Made by a program: the position numbers and the translations under genes. The notes under the pieces are model-generated. The model saw only the letters and a program-made list of their open reading frames with translations, was not told the DNA's origin and did no database searches. Positions 44,668-52,720 of a stretch of DNA of 64,000 nt are shown one piece after another. This DNA comes from Streptomyces taklimakanensis (GTDB lineage Bacteria; Actinomycetota; Actinomycetes; Streptomycetales; Streptomycetaceae): assembly GCF_009709575.1 (NCBI RefSeq), contig NZ_WIXO01000001.1, forward strand, positions 62,001-126,000. Reading direction: 5' to 3'. The stretch's first letter is position 1, and each line of letters opens with the position of its first letter.

Positions 44668-45854
44668 GGAGCCCGGCGGCGGGCCCCGCGGCGACACCGG
44701 TCGCGACCGGTCTGGTCAGCCCGGTCGGCGGGGCCCCGCTGCGGCCGCACGGACCCGGTCTGCTGTTCGACGGCGAACGGCTCTGGCCCGTCGTGGCGGG
44801 CATCCCCTGGCTGCGCGCCGGTCGCGAGGAGCTGCGTGAGCGGGCCGTGCGCCGTATCGAGGAGGGCGACCCGGACGGTGCCGCGGTCGCCCTGCTCGCG
44901 GACACCGACGACTGGTGGGACGGTCCGATCCCGCCTCCCGGGAGGCTGCGCGCCGCGCTGAAGGCGACCACCTTGCGCGAGGCGGTGGTGCTGTTGGGCC
45001 TGGGCAGGGTCGGGGACTACTTCCTGCACCGGTGGAGCGACCCGACCTGGCTGGCCGTGCTCGCCCTGACCGCGCACCACCCGCCCGGTCGACGACCGGT
45101 GTTGGAACTGGCCTGCGGCACGGGGCACCTGCTGCGGGAGCTGGCGCTGCGCGGGCACCGGGATCTGACCGGCATCGACGTGGTCTTCGCCAAACTGTGG
45201 CTGGCCCGGCGGTTCGTCGTGCCCGAGGCACGGCTGGTGTGCGCCGACCTGACCGCACCGTGGCCGCTGCGCCCGCACGGGCCGGCCTACGTGACCTGTC
45301 ACGACGCGCTGTACTTCCTGCCCCACAAACGGGAGGTGGTGGACCGCGCCCTGCGGTACGCCGACGGCGGCGCCGTCGTTCTGGGCCACTGCCACAACGC
45401 CCTGGTCCCCGGACCGAGCGCCGGTCTGCCGCTGGACCCGGCCGGCTGGCGGTCGCTGCTGCCGGGGGCCGTCTGCTACGACGACGCCGATCTGACCCGC
45501 GCCCTGCTGGACGGTGCCGCCCCCCGCCCGCGTCCGGTGGCGGACCTGGCGCACTGCGAGGCCCTCGCCCTGGCCGATGCCCCACCTCCGCCGCCCGGAC
45601 AGGGCCTGCCGTCCCCGGCCCGGCCCGTCCCCGGGCGGCCCCTACGGCTCAACCCCCTCTACCGCGACGGTCTGCTGCACTGGCCGAGCCCACGCTGGCG
45701 GGACGAGTACGGGCGGGATGCCGCCGGCTACCTGCCGAGCCGTGTCGTTCTCTCCCCCGCCCTGCTCGCGGACGCACGAGCGGGGCGCCTGACACCCGAG
45801 GTGGCCGGGCTGGCCCGCCGCAGGGTGCTCCTGGACCTGCCGGAGCGGTGGTGA
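44664..45854 (+). CDS. SAM-dependent methyltransferase (operon gene 3)
   Basis: 396 aa. Class I SAM fold with motif I LELACGTGHLLREL (about 150), acidic end of strand 2 in LTGIDVVF, motif II RLVCADLTAPWP (about 190) and motif IV YVTCHDALYFLPHKREVV. Unlike short methyltransferases it has an N-terminal extension (GLLFDGERLWPVVAGIPWLR, a Trm112-like zinc-less pattern) and a 110-aa C-terminal extension (PLRLNPLYRDGLLHWPSPRW). It transfers methyl to a pathway intermediate. GTGA overlaps on both sides. Confidence 0.78.
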   Translation: MRSPAAGPAATPVATGLVSPVGGAPLRPHGPGLLFDGERLWPVVAGIPWLRAGREELRERAVRRIEEGDPDGAAVALLADTDDWWDGPIPPPGRLRAALKATTLREAVVLLGLGRVGDYFLHRWSDPTWLAVLALTAHHPPGRRPVLELACGTGHLLRELALRGHRDLTGIDVVFAKLWLARRFVVPEARLVCADLTAPWPLRPHGPAYVTCHDALYFLPHKREVVDRALRYADGGAVVLGHCHNALVPGPSAGLPLDPAGWRSLLPGAVCYDDADLTRALLDGAAPRPRPVADLAHCEALALADAPPPPPGQGLPSPARPVPGRPLRLNPLYRDGLLHWPSPRWRDEYGRDAAGYLPSRVVLSPALLADARAGRLTPEVAGLARRRVLLDLPERW

Positions 45855-47005
45855 ACGCCGACACGTCGGCCGCCGCGGCCACCTGCCGGTGGGCGATCGC
45901 CGGGTGCGGATGGGTCGCCCGCGACCACTTCCTGCCCGGACTGCTGGAGGCCGCCCGGCAGCGGCCGGCCACCGCGGTCCCCCGCCTGGTCGCCGTGACC
46001 GACACCGACCCGGTCGCCGCCGCGCGGCTGGCCGCCCGGGCGCCCGGTGTCCGCGCCGTCCCCCACCTCGCGGGTCTGCTGGCCGACCACCGGCCCGACG
46101 CGGTGTACGTCGCCACGCCCAACCACGCCCACCGCCCCGTGGCCGAGGCTGCCGCGGCGGCGGGAGCGGCGGTGCTGTGCGAGAAGCCGCTCGCCGCCGA
46201 CCTCGCCGACGCCGAGCGTCTGGTCGCGGCCTGCGAACGCGCGGGGGTGCCGGCGGCCACCGCCTACGACCAGCGGTTCCACCCGGCCCACCAGGCCGCG
46301 CGGGACGTGGTGGCCTCCGGCGGGCTGGGCACGGTCACCGCGGTGCGGATCACCTACTGCTGCTGGCTGCCGCCCGCCTGGTCGCCGGACGGCGGCCACT
46401 GCGACAACTGGCGCGCCGACCCGGCGCGGGCCGGTGGCGGAGCCCTGATCGACCTGGCTCCGCACGGACTCGACCTGGTGGGGGTGCTGCTCGGCGGGGA
46501 CGACGTGACGCGACTGGCGGCGCTGGTGCAGCATCGGGTGCATCCCTACCGGGTCGACGACGGCGCGGTACTGGTCGGCCGGACCGACGGTGGGGTCCTG
46601 GCCTGTCTCCACGTCGCCTACAACACCCCCGACGCGCTGCCCCGCCGCCGACTGGAGATCGTCGGCACCCGCGGGCTGCTGACCGCAACCGACACCCTCG
46701 GTCAGGACGCCGGAGGTGCGATGTGGCTCACCGGCGCGGACACCGCGCGGCGCGTTCCCGTTCCGTTCGACGCCGGCGCCTCGCCCTTCGTCGGGCAGGT
46801 CCGCGGGTTCTCCGCGGCCGTGGCGGCGGCGCGCGCCGGCACCGCGCGGGAGCGGGTCTGGCCGTGGCCACTGCGGCGCGACCTGGCCCTGCACAGGCTG
46901 CTGTTGGAGGCGCTGGCCCGCGCCGACGGGACCACTGCCGAAGCTCCCCCCTCGCTTCCGGCCGCGGCCCGGATCCCCTTCACCGCCGAGGAAGGCCGAC
47001 GATGA
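45851..47005 (+). CDS. Gfo/Idh/MocA-family oxidoreductase (operon gene 4)
   Basis: 384 aa. WAIAGCGWVARDHFLPGLLE is the NAD(P) motif (GxGxxA), VYVATPNHAHRPVAEAAA and VLCEKPLAADLADAERLV hold the family's EKP catalytic Lys (about 114), and AGGGALIDLAPHGLDLVGVL contains the GG..D..H metal/substrate motif (Asp and His near 200). Family members include inositol 2-dehydrogenase and sugar 3-dehydrogenases, so oxidation of an inositol or sugar hydroxyl fits the context. The GTG at 45851 overlaps the previous stop; GTG 45848 is the codon before. Confidence 0.87.
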   Translation: MNADTSAAAATCRWAIAGCGWVARDHFLPGLLEAARQRPATAVPRLVAVTDTDPVAAARLAARAPGVRAVPHLAGLLADHRPDAVYVATPNHAHRPVAEAAAAAGAAVLCEKPLAADLADAERLVAACERAGVPAATAYDQRFHPAHQAARDVVASGGLGTVTAVRITYCCWLPPAWSPDGGHCDNWRADPARAGGGALIDLAPHGLDLVGVLLGGDDVTRLAALVQHRVHPYRVDDGAVLVGRTDGGVLACLHVAYNTPDALPRRRLEIVGTRGLLTATDTLGQDAGGAMWLTGADTARRVPVPFDAGASPFVGQVRGFSAAVAAARAGTARERVWPWPLRRDLALHRLLLEALARADGTTAEAPPSLPAAARIPFTAEEGRR

Positions 47006-47829
47006 CCCTGAGCATGTACGCCTGCGTCCACTGCGGCCACTGGCAGCGGTGGTTCGACACCCCGCCCGCCTGTCCGGTCTGCAGCGACGTGCGCAACGCG
47101 CTGCCCGAGGACGGCTGGGACCTGGTGGAGGAGAAGACGGTCGACGCCCTCCTCGCCGCCGACTGGCACCGGCCGACCCCGGGCGTCACCGGGTTCCGCA
47201 CCGTCCCCTCCTTCGGCCTGGGGTCGACGGGCTGGCTGATCGAGACCGGGAACGGCAACGTCGCCTGGGAGGCGGCACCGTACTACCCGCCCGAGGCGCT
47301 GGCCGAGATCGAACGGCTCGGCGGCATCGCCTGGCTGGGCTCCAGCCATGTGCACGGTTACGGCGCCCTGTGGCAGCTCCAGCGGCACTTCGCTCCCCCG
47401 GTGGTCGCCGTCGGCACGCGGGACCTGGAGTGGACCAAGGCGTTCCGGGTGACCTGGCCGGTGGACGAGACCCTGGAGCCGGCCCCGGGGTTGACGGTGT
47501 ACCACACCGGCGGGCACTTCGACGGCCACTGCGTCCTGCACGACGCCCGCCGGGGGATCCTCTTCTGCGGCGACGCGCTCAAGGTCGACCTGGACGGCAC
47601 CGTGCCACGTGCCCTGTCCTGCCACAAGGCCTACCACGCCCGCGTACCGCTCTCGCACGGCGAGGTGCGGCGCTACCGCTCGGTGATCGGAGGGCTGGAG
47701 TTCGACGCGGTCGCCACCCCCTTCGAGTTCGCCGCCCCGGTGACCACCGCGGACGTGATGCGCCTGTTCGACCACCAACTGTCCGGACAGCCCACCACGG
47801 AGGCTCTCGCGTTGGGAGCCGGAGGGTGA
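47002..47829 (+). CDS. MBL-fold protein with N-terminal zinc ribbon (operon gene 5)
   Basis: 275 aa. An N-terminal zinc ribbon (YACVHCGHW ... PACPVCSD, Cys at about 8, 11, 26, 29) precedes a metallo-beta-lactamase fold. In the fold, SSHVHGYGALWQLQ replaces the HxHxDH motif (His-Val-His kept, Asp-His lost), GGHFDGHCVL supplies the third His, and CGDALKVD the bridging Asp. Probably a mononuclear hydrolase or a non-canonical metal site. ATGA overlap with gene 4. Confidence 0.78.
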   Translation: MTLSMYACVHCGHWQRWFDTPPACPVCSDVRNALPEDGWDLVEEKTVDALLAADWHRPTPGVTGFRTVPSFGLGSTGWLIETGNGNVAWEAAPYYPPEALAEIERLGGIAWLGSSHVHGYGALWQLQRHFAPPVVAVGTRDLEWTKAFRVTWPVDETLEPAPGLTVYHTGGHFDGHCVLHDARRGILFCGDALKVDLDGTVPRALSCHKAYHARVPLSHGEVRRYRSVIGGLEFDAVATPFEFAAPVTTADVMRLFDHQLSGQPTTEALALGAGG

Positions 47830-49301
47830 GCGCCACCGAGACGCACCCGGTGGTGCGGGCCTACCGCGCCGCGCTGGCGCCCGGGGAGCAGGACGACTTC
47901 GACATCGGCGCGGCCGACCGCGTCGGCCTCCCGGTGGTCTCCGCCGACCACCTCGGCCCGGACGGCATGCGCAAGGGTGCCTGTGGCTACGGGGCCGGCC
48001 CCGACCAGGCCCGTGTCGGGGCGTACGGCGAACTCGTCGAGGAGGTGCTGTCGGCGCGGCACCTGGCGCGCACCGAGCGCCGCCGGGCCTCCTACGCGGA
48101 GCTGGTGCGCGAGCGCGGCCGGGACCGGGTCGCCGACCCGGTCCGCCTCGTCCTGCCGGCCGGCGCGGACTACGCCCCCGAGCGCCCCCTGGACTGGGTG
48201 CCCGCGCGCCGTTACCGCACCGGCGAAGAGGTGTTGGTGCCCGCCGAGTTCGCCGCGGCGTGCGGCGGAGACCTGCCCGGGGACCCTCCGCCGGGGGGCT
48301 GGTTGACCACCCCGGTCACCAACGGACTGGGCGCCGGGGACACCCCGGAGCGGGCCCTGTCCCACGCCCTGCTGGAGGTCCTCCAGCGCGACGGCAACGC
48401 CACGGCGCACCGCGCGATGGACGAGGGAGTGGTGATCGAGTTGGACGAGGTCGCCGACCCGGTCACCGTCTCGGTGCTCGGGCGGCTGCGGGACTTGGGC
48501 GTGCGTGTGTTGCCCAAGTTGGCCTCCACGCAGCTCGGCATGGTCGACGTCCACGTCGTCGGCGTCGACGCCGATCCCACGGCTCCGCCGCTGGTCCTGA
48601 CCGCCTGCGGGGAGGCCGTCCATCCCGACCGGGAGACGGCACTGCGCAAGGCGGTGTTGGAGTACGTCTCCTCCCGGGCGCGGAAGGTCTTCTTCCACAG
48701 CCCGCTGGAGACCGTCGCGCGGATCGCCCCGCCGGGCTACCTCGACCGCGAACTGTCCTCGCCCCTGGCGGAGCAGGAGCCGCGCGCCCTGCGGGCGATG
48801 ACCGCCTGGGCCGGCTTGGACGGCCCGCGTCTGCTGGCGCTGTTGGAACCCGCCGTGCTGGCGCAGCGCTCCACCGTGTCCTTCTCCGGCCTGCCGACCG
48901 TGCCGGCCGGTTCCCTGGAGGACCCCGCCACCCTCCTGGCGGACCTGCTGCGGCGGCTCGCCGACTTCGACGTCCTGGTGATCGAGACGGGCGGCCCGGA
49001 CGGGTACGCGGTCAAAGCGCTCGTCCCCGGCATGGAGGTGGAGACGATGTCCTACGCACGGATCGGGGAACGCGGGGTGCGGCGGCTGATGGAGCGCGGA
49101 CGGCCCTTGGCCGGAGTGGGCCCCCTCCCCCACTCCGGGGCGCGACCGGTCCACCTCACTTTCGAGGCCCGCGAACGGCTGGGCGGACCCGCCTGGTTCG
49201 ACGTCGAGGCCGCCCGGGAGGCAGTGGGGGCGCTGTACCCGCTCTACCGCGAACCGGACCGCCACGCGGTGGCCCGCACCGCCGCGGGAGCCCTCCGATG
49301 A
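47826..49301 (+). CDS. YcaO-family ATP-dependent enzyme (operon gene 6)
   Basis: 491 aa. The Mg-ATP sites of YcaO are visible: GAYGELVEEVLSARHL (about 65-80), GDTPERALSHALLEVLQRD (about 172-190), ALRKAVLEYVSSRARKVF (about 273-290). The C-terminus is a long YcaO tail without a TfuA fusion or Pro-rich end. YcaOs phosphorylate amide oxygens to build azolines, thioamides or amidines, normally on peptides, yet no precursor peptide, E1-like partner, TfuA or dehydrogenase of RiPP type is encoded nearby. It may therefore act on a small molecule. GTGA overlap with gene 5. Confidence 0.85.
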   Translation: MSATETHPVVRAYRAALAPGEQDDFDIGAADRVGLPVVSADHLGPDGMRKGACGYGAGPDQARVGAYGELVEEVLSARHLARTERRRASYAELVRERGRDRVADPVRLVLPAGADYAPERPLDWVPARRYRTGEEVLVPAEFAAACGGDLPGDPPPGGWLTTPVTNGLGAGDTPERALSHALLEVLQRDGNATAHRAMDEGVVIELDEVADPVTVSVLGRLRDLGVRVLPKLASTQLGMVDVHVVGVDADPTAPPLVLTACGEAVHPDRETALRKAVLEYVSSRARKVFFHSPLETVARIAPPGYLDRELSSPLAEQEPRALRAMTAWAGLDGPRLLALLEPAVLAQRSTVSFSGLPTVPAGSLEDPATLLADLLRRLADFDVLVIETGGPDGYAVKALVPGMEVETMSYARIGERGVRRLMERGRPLAGVGPLPHSGARPVHLTFEARERLGGPAWFDVEAAREAVGALYPLYREPDRHAVARTAAGALR

Positions 49302-50224
49302 GCGCCTCGGCGGGCGACGGCCTGCGCTACGCCTACAACACCAACGGCATGACCTCGCACCGCCTGCCGGACGCGTTGGCCCTGCTGGCGGACACCGGGT
49401 ACGACGGTGTCGCCCTCACCGTGGACGTCGCCCACCACGATCCCTTCGCGCCGCGTCTGGCGGCCCGCACCGCCGCGCTGGCCCGCCGACTGGACCGCCT
49501 GGGGTTGGACAGTACCGTGGAGACCGGGGCGCGGTTCCTCCTCGACCCGAGGCGCAAACACGAACCCACCCTGGTCACCCCCGATCCGGCCGGTCGGGCC
49601 CGCCGGCTGGCCTTCCTGCGGCTGTGCGTGGACATCGCCGCCGATCTGGGCAGCGAGGCGGTCTCGTTCTGGGCGGGGACACCGGCCCCGGGCACGGACA
49701 CCTCTCCCGGCGGGGCGGTCTGGGGGCACCTGGTGGACGGAGTGCGCGCCGTCGTGGCGTACGCGTCCGAGCGCGGCGTGGTGGCGGCCTTCGAGCCCGA
49801 GCCGGGCATGCTCGTGGAGGACTGCGCCGGCTGGTCCCGCCTGGCTGCCCACGTTCCCGGCCTGCGACTGGCGCTGGACACCGGCCACTGCCTGGTCGCC
49901 GGCGACCTGGCGCCCCACCAGGCGGTGCTGGGTCACGCCCGGGACCTGGGGGCGGTGGCCGTGGAGGACATGCCCCGCGGCCGGCACGAGCACCGTGCCC
50001 CCGGCGAGGGCGACATGGACCTGCCCTCGGTGCTCGGCGCGCTGCGCGCCGTGCGGTACGGCGGACTGGTGAGCCTTGAGCTGTCCCGCGACGCCCACCG
50101 CGCCGACGTCCTGGTGCCCGGGGCGCTGCGAGCACTGCGGCACGCGGAGCGGGCCGGGATCGACGGGGCCCCGGACGCATCCGCCGCGCACGGCGTCGCC
50201 GGTTCCCCGGAGGGAGTGCGATGA
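49298..50224 (+). CDS. Sugar phosphate isomerase/epimerase family TIM-barrel protein (operon gene 7)
   Basis: 308 aa. Xylose-isomerase-like barrel: YAYNTNGMTSHRLPDALALL (strand 1), GYDGVALTVDVAHHDPF, LGSEAVSFWAGTP, VVAAFEPEPGMLVED (metal Glu), RLALDTGHCLVAGD (Asp/His), VAVEDMPRGRHEH and LVSLELSRDAHRADV (last Glu). Relatives include inosose isomerases/dehydratases (IolI, IolE) and EboE-type proteins. With the Gfo/Idh enzyme it could reshape an inosose. ATGA overlaps on both sides. Confidence 0.82.
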   Translation: MSASAGDGLRYAYNTNGMTSHRLPDALALLADTGYDGVALTVDVAHHDPFAPRLAARTAALARRLDRLGLDSTVETGARFLLDPRRKHEPTLVTPDPAGRARRLAFLRLCVDIAADLGSEAVSFWAGTPAPGTDTSPGGAVWGHLVDGVRAVVAYASERGVVAAFEPEPGMLVEDCAGWSRLAAHVPGLRLALDTGHCLVAGDLAPHQAVLGHARDLGAVAVEDMPRGRHEHRAPGEGDMDLPSVLGALRAVRYGGLVSLELSRDAHRADVLVPGALRALRHAERAGIDGAPDASAAHGVAGSPEGVR

Positions 50225-51501
50225 GGATCTGCTTCGTGTCGCGGCGCTACTGGCCGACCGTGTCGGGCATGAGCGCCTACGCGGAGAACCTGCTGCGGTC
50301 CCTGACGGCCGCGGGGCACGAGGTCACCCTGGTGTCCCAGTACCGTGGCGACCGGCAGGGACGCGCCGTCTACGGCGGCGGCCCTCCCCCACCCGAACGG
50401 GTCCCCCGGGGCGTGCGCCTGGTGGCGCTGGAGTCCCTGGGCGAGCAGGCCGTCGCCGACGGGCGGCCCGCGGACTTCGAGGCCGATGTCGCCGCACTGT
50501 GCGACACGATCGCCGACCTACACGCGCGCGAGCCGCTGGACGTGCTCCATGCCCAGTACGGATACCCGCCGGGGCTGGCCGCGGTGGAGGCATCGGAACG
50601 GCTGGGTGTTCCGTCCGTGGTCTCCATTCAGGGCGGCGACGGGCACTGGGTCGGCACCTGCTGCGCCACGCATCGCGCAGCGGTCCGGCGGGTCCTGCGG
50701 GACGCCCCCGCCCTGCTGATCGGCTCGGCCTCCTTCGCGGCCGAAGTCGCAGCCCGCCACCGGATACCGGTCGAGCGCTTCACGGTGGTCCCCGGAGCCA
50801 CCGACACCGAGCTGTTCCGGCCCCGGCCAAGCCGGCGGCCGGGCACGATCGGCGACCCGCCGACGCTCCTCTACCACGGTCGGATCGACGTCCGCAAAGG
50901 CGTGTTGGACCTACTGGAAGCGGTGCGGTTGCTCCTGGCCGAGGGCAGGCGACTGCGGCTGCTGGTCTCCGGCACCGGCCCCGACCTGGACCGGCTGACC
51001 CGCCGGGCGCGGCAAGCGGATCTGGCCGACGCGGTGGAGGTGCTGGGCCCCACCGGCTATCACGGTGCCCCCGCCGTCTACCGCCAAGGGGACGTCTTCG
51101 TCAGCCCCACCTGGGCCGAGGGGTTCTCCAACACCATTCTGGAGGCGATGGCCTGCGGGCTTGCGGTGGTCTCCACCAGTGTGGTCGGGGTGGTGGACTG
51201 CGTGCGGGACGGCGTCAACGGCCTACTGGCGCCGCCGCGCGACCCCGGCGCGCTGGCCGGGGTGGTCGGGCGGGTGCTCGACGACGCGCCGCTGCGGCAC
51301 CGCCTCGTGCGGACGGCGCTGGAGCAGGTGCGGTCCCGGTGGTCGTGGCCGGTGGCCGCCGGGCGCATCGGCACCGCGTACGAGGAGGTGCGCGCCACGT
51401 GGTCCGCCGGGGATCGGCCCGGAAGGGCTCCGGACGGCGGGACCACCGGTCCCGTCGTGGACCTGTCCTGTCGGTTCCGCCGCGCCCCGCACCTGCTGTG
51501 A
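50221..51501 (+). CDS. GT4-family glycosyltransferase (operon gene 8)
   Basis: 426 aa, GT-B fold. RRYWPTVSGMSAYAENLLRS is the acceptor-side glycine loop, VVPGATDTELFRP and LLYHGRIDVRKGVLDLLEAV the interdomain segment with the Arg/Lys pair, and SPTWAEGFSNTILEAMACGL (about 298) the E-x7-E nucleotide-sugar site. The same family as MshA, which joins GlcNAc to inositol phosphate. Next to an inositol phosphate synthase and a PIG-L deacetylase, an MshA-like reaction is the simplest proposal. Confidence 0.86.
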   Translation: MRICFVSRRYWPTVSGMSAYAENLLRSLTAAGHEVTLVSQYRGDRQGRAVYGGGPPPPERVPRGVRLVALESLGEQAVADGRPADFEADVAALCDTIADLHAREPLDVLHAQYGYPPGLAAVEASERLGVPSVVSIQGGDGHWVGTCCATHRAAVRRVLRDAPALLIGSASFAAEVAARHRIPVERFTVVPGATDTELFRPRPSRRPGTIGDPPTLLYHGRIDVRKGVLDLLEAVRLLLAEGRRLRLLVSGTGPDLDRLTRRARQADLADAVEVLGPTGYHGAPAVYRQGDVFVSPTWAEGFSNTILEAMACGLAVVSTSVVGVVDCVRDGVNGLLAPPRDPGALAGVVGRVLDDAPLRHRLVRTALEQVRSRWSWPVAAGRIGTAYEEVRATWSAGDRPGRAPDGGTTGPVVDLSCRFRRAPHLL

Positions 51502-52334
51502 CCGCGCGGACACCGGGCACCCGCACGGCCGTGGCCGTCAGCCCGCACCTGGACGACGCGGTCTTCTCCGCCGGGGGCGTCCTGGCCGCCCTGGCCAGGG
51601 CGGGCTGGTCGGTGCGGGTCGTCACCTGTTTCACGGCCTCGGTCGACGACCCGTGCCCCTTCGCGCTGTCCACCCAGCTCGACAAGGGGCTGCCCGCGGA
51701 AACCGACTACATGGCCCTGCGCCGCGCGGAGGACACCGCCGCCCAGCGGATGCTGGGCGTGCTGCCCCCGCTGCACCTGCCGCTGCCCGAGGCACCGCAT
51801 CGTGGATACGGCAGCGCGCCGGAACTCTTTGCCTCCCCTCGCGCCGGCGACACGGTCGGCGCGGAACTGGAGTCGCTGATCCGTCCACGCCTGGCACCGG
51901 CGGACCTCGTCCTCGCCCCGCAGGGGATCGGCGGCCACGTCGACCACGTGATCACGGCCCGGGCGGTTGCCGCCACCGCACCGCCCTCGCGCACCTGCTG
52001 GTGGCGCGACGTGCCCTACGTGGTGCGCGCGCCGTACGCCGCGGGTGGGCCTCCTCTCGGTCGGTCCGCGGACGCGATCGAGGTGACGGTGGACATCGGC
52101 GCCGTGCTGACGCGCAAGATCGCCGCAGCCGCCTGTTACACCTCCCAGTTGGGGTTCCAGTTCGGCGGCATCGAACGAGTCGGCGGGGTGCTGTCCGCCG
52201 TGGCCCGAACCGAGGCCCGCCGCACCGGCACCCGGTGTGGTCACGGTGAGGCGCTAAAGGCCGGAAGTCGGGCCCGGCGCCTTCTGGACACTCTCTTCCC
52301 GGAATGCCCCGAGGAGAGCCGGCACGCACGGTGA
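51498..52334 (+). CDS. PIG-L family deacetylase (operon gene 9)
   Basis: 278 aa. AVSPHLDDAVFSAGGVLA (14-19 is the zinc-binding PHxDD, with Asp as base) and QGIGGHVDHVITARAV (third zinc His, about 143-148) are conserved as in MshB and GlcNAc-PI deacetylases. Predicted to remove acetyl from an N-acetylglucosaminyl intermediate made by the preceding GT4 enzyme. Last gene of the operon, with GTGA overlap to gene 8; no terminator hairpin recognised after it. Confidence 0.9.
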   Translation: MTARTPGTRTAVAVSPHLDDAVFSAGGVLAALARAGWSVRVVTCFTASVDDPCPFALSTQLDKGLPAETDYMALRRAEDTAAQRMLGVLPPLHLPLPEAPHRGYGSAPELFASPRAGDTVGAELESLIRPRLAPADLVLAPQGIGGHVDHVITARAVAATAPPSRTCWWRDVPYVVRAPYAAGGPPLGRSADAIEVTVDIGAVLTRKIAAAACYTSQLGFQFGGIERVGGVLSAVARTEARRTGTRCGHGEALKAGSRARRLLDTLFPECPEESRHAR

Positions 52335-52720
52335 CCTCCTTGACGCTCCGGCCGGAGTTCACTGTCGTGGCCGGTCGAAGCACTGTCTCCGACTGCGTTC
52401 GGCGGGACCTTTCCCGTCCTGTGCTCGGGGGGTGACGGTGGCCGGTGGGTGGAGGCGCAAGCGGGACGAGAGGACGAGGCCCCTGACCGTTGTGCCGGTG
52501 ATCTCCCCCGTCAGCACTTCACGCGAGAGCCTCGCCGGTCCCGTGTCTCCGGGATCCGGGCCAAGGCCCGCACCGCCACCAAGCGGAGCGGTATCGGTGT
52601 GGGTATTCCGGTCGACACGGAGCGGATCGGCCGCCACGCTTTCCCCATGGTTTGGACCTCCGCGCTTGGACTCGCTCCTCCGGCAACCGCCTCTTCTCGT
52701 CCGGCCAAGGTGAGGGGCCG
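52335..52720. other. Gene-free stretch after the operon
   Basis: 386 bp without a recognised gene. It probably holds the 3' end of the operon transcript and the promoter of the P-loop gene (ribosome site AAGGTGAGG at 52707-52715). Confidence 0.35.

Noticed and set aside
42473..52334. Operon read as the mycothiol biosynthesis locus
   Set aside because: Only MshA-like and MshB-like families and an inositol phosphate synthase are shared. MshC and MshD are absent, and in Streptomyces the mycothiol genes are scattered rather than in one such operon.
42473..52334. Hidden RiPP precursor peptide near the YcaO
   Set aside because: The 4-nt overlaps leave no intergenic room inside the operon, and the flanks (41991-42472, 52335-52720) show no short ORF with a good ribosome site and a plausible core.
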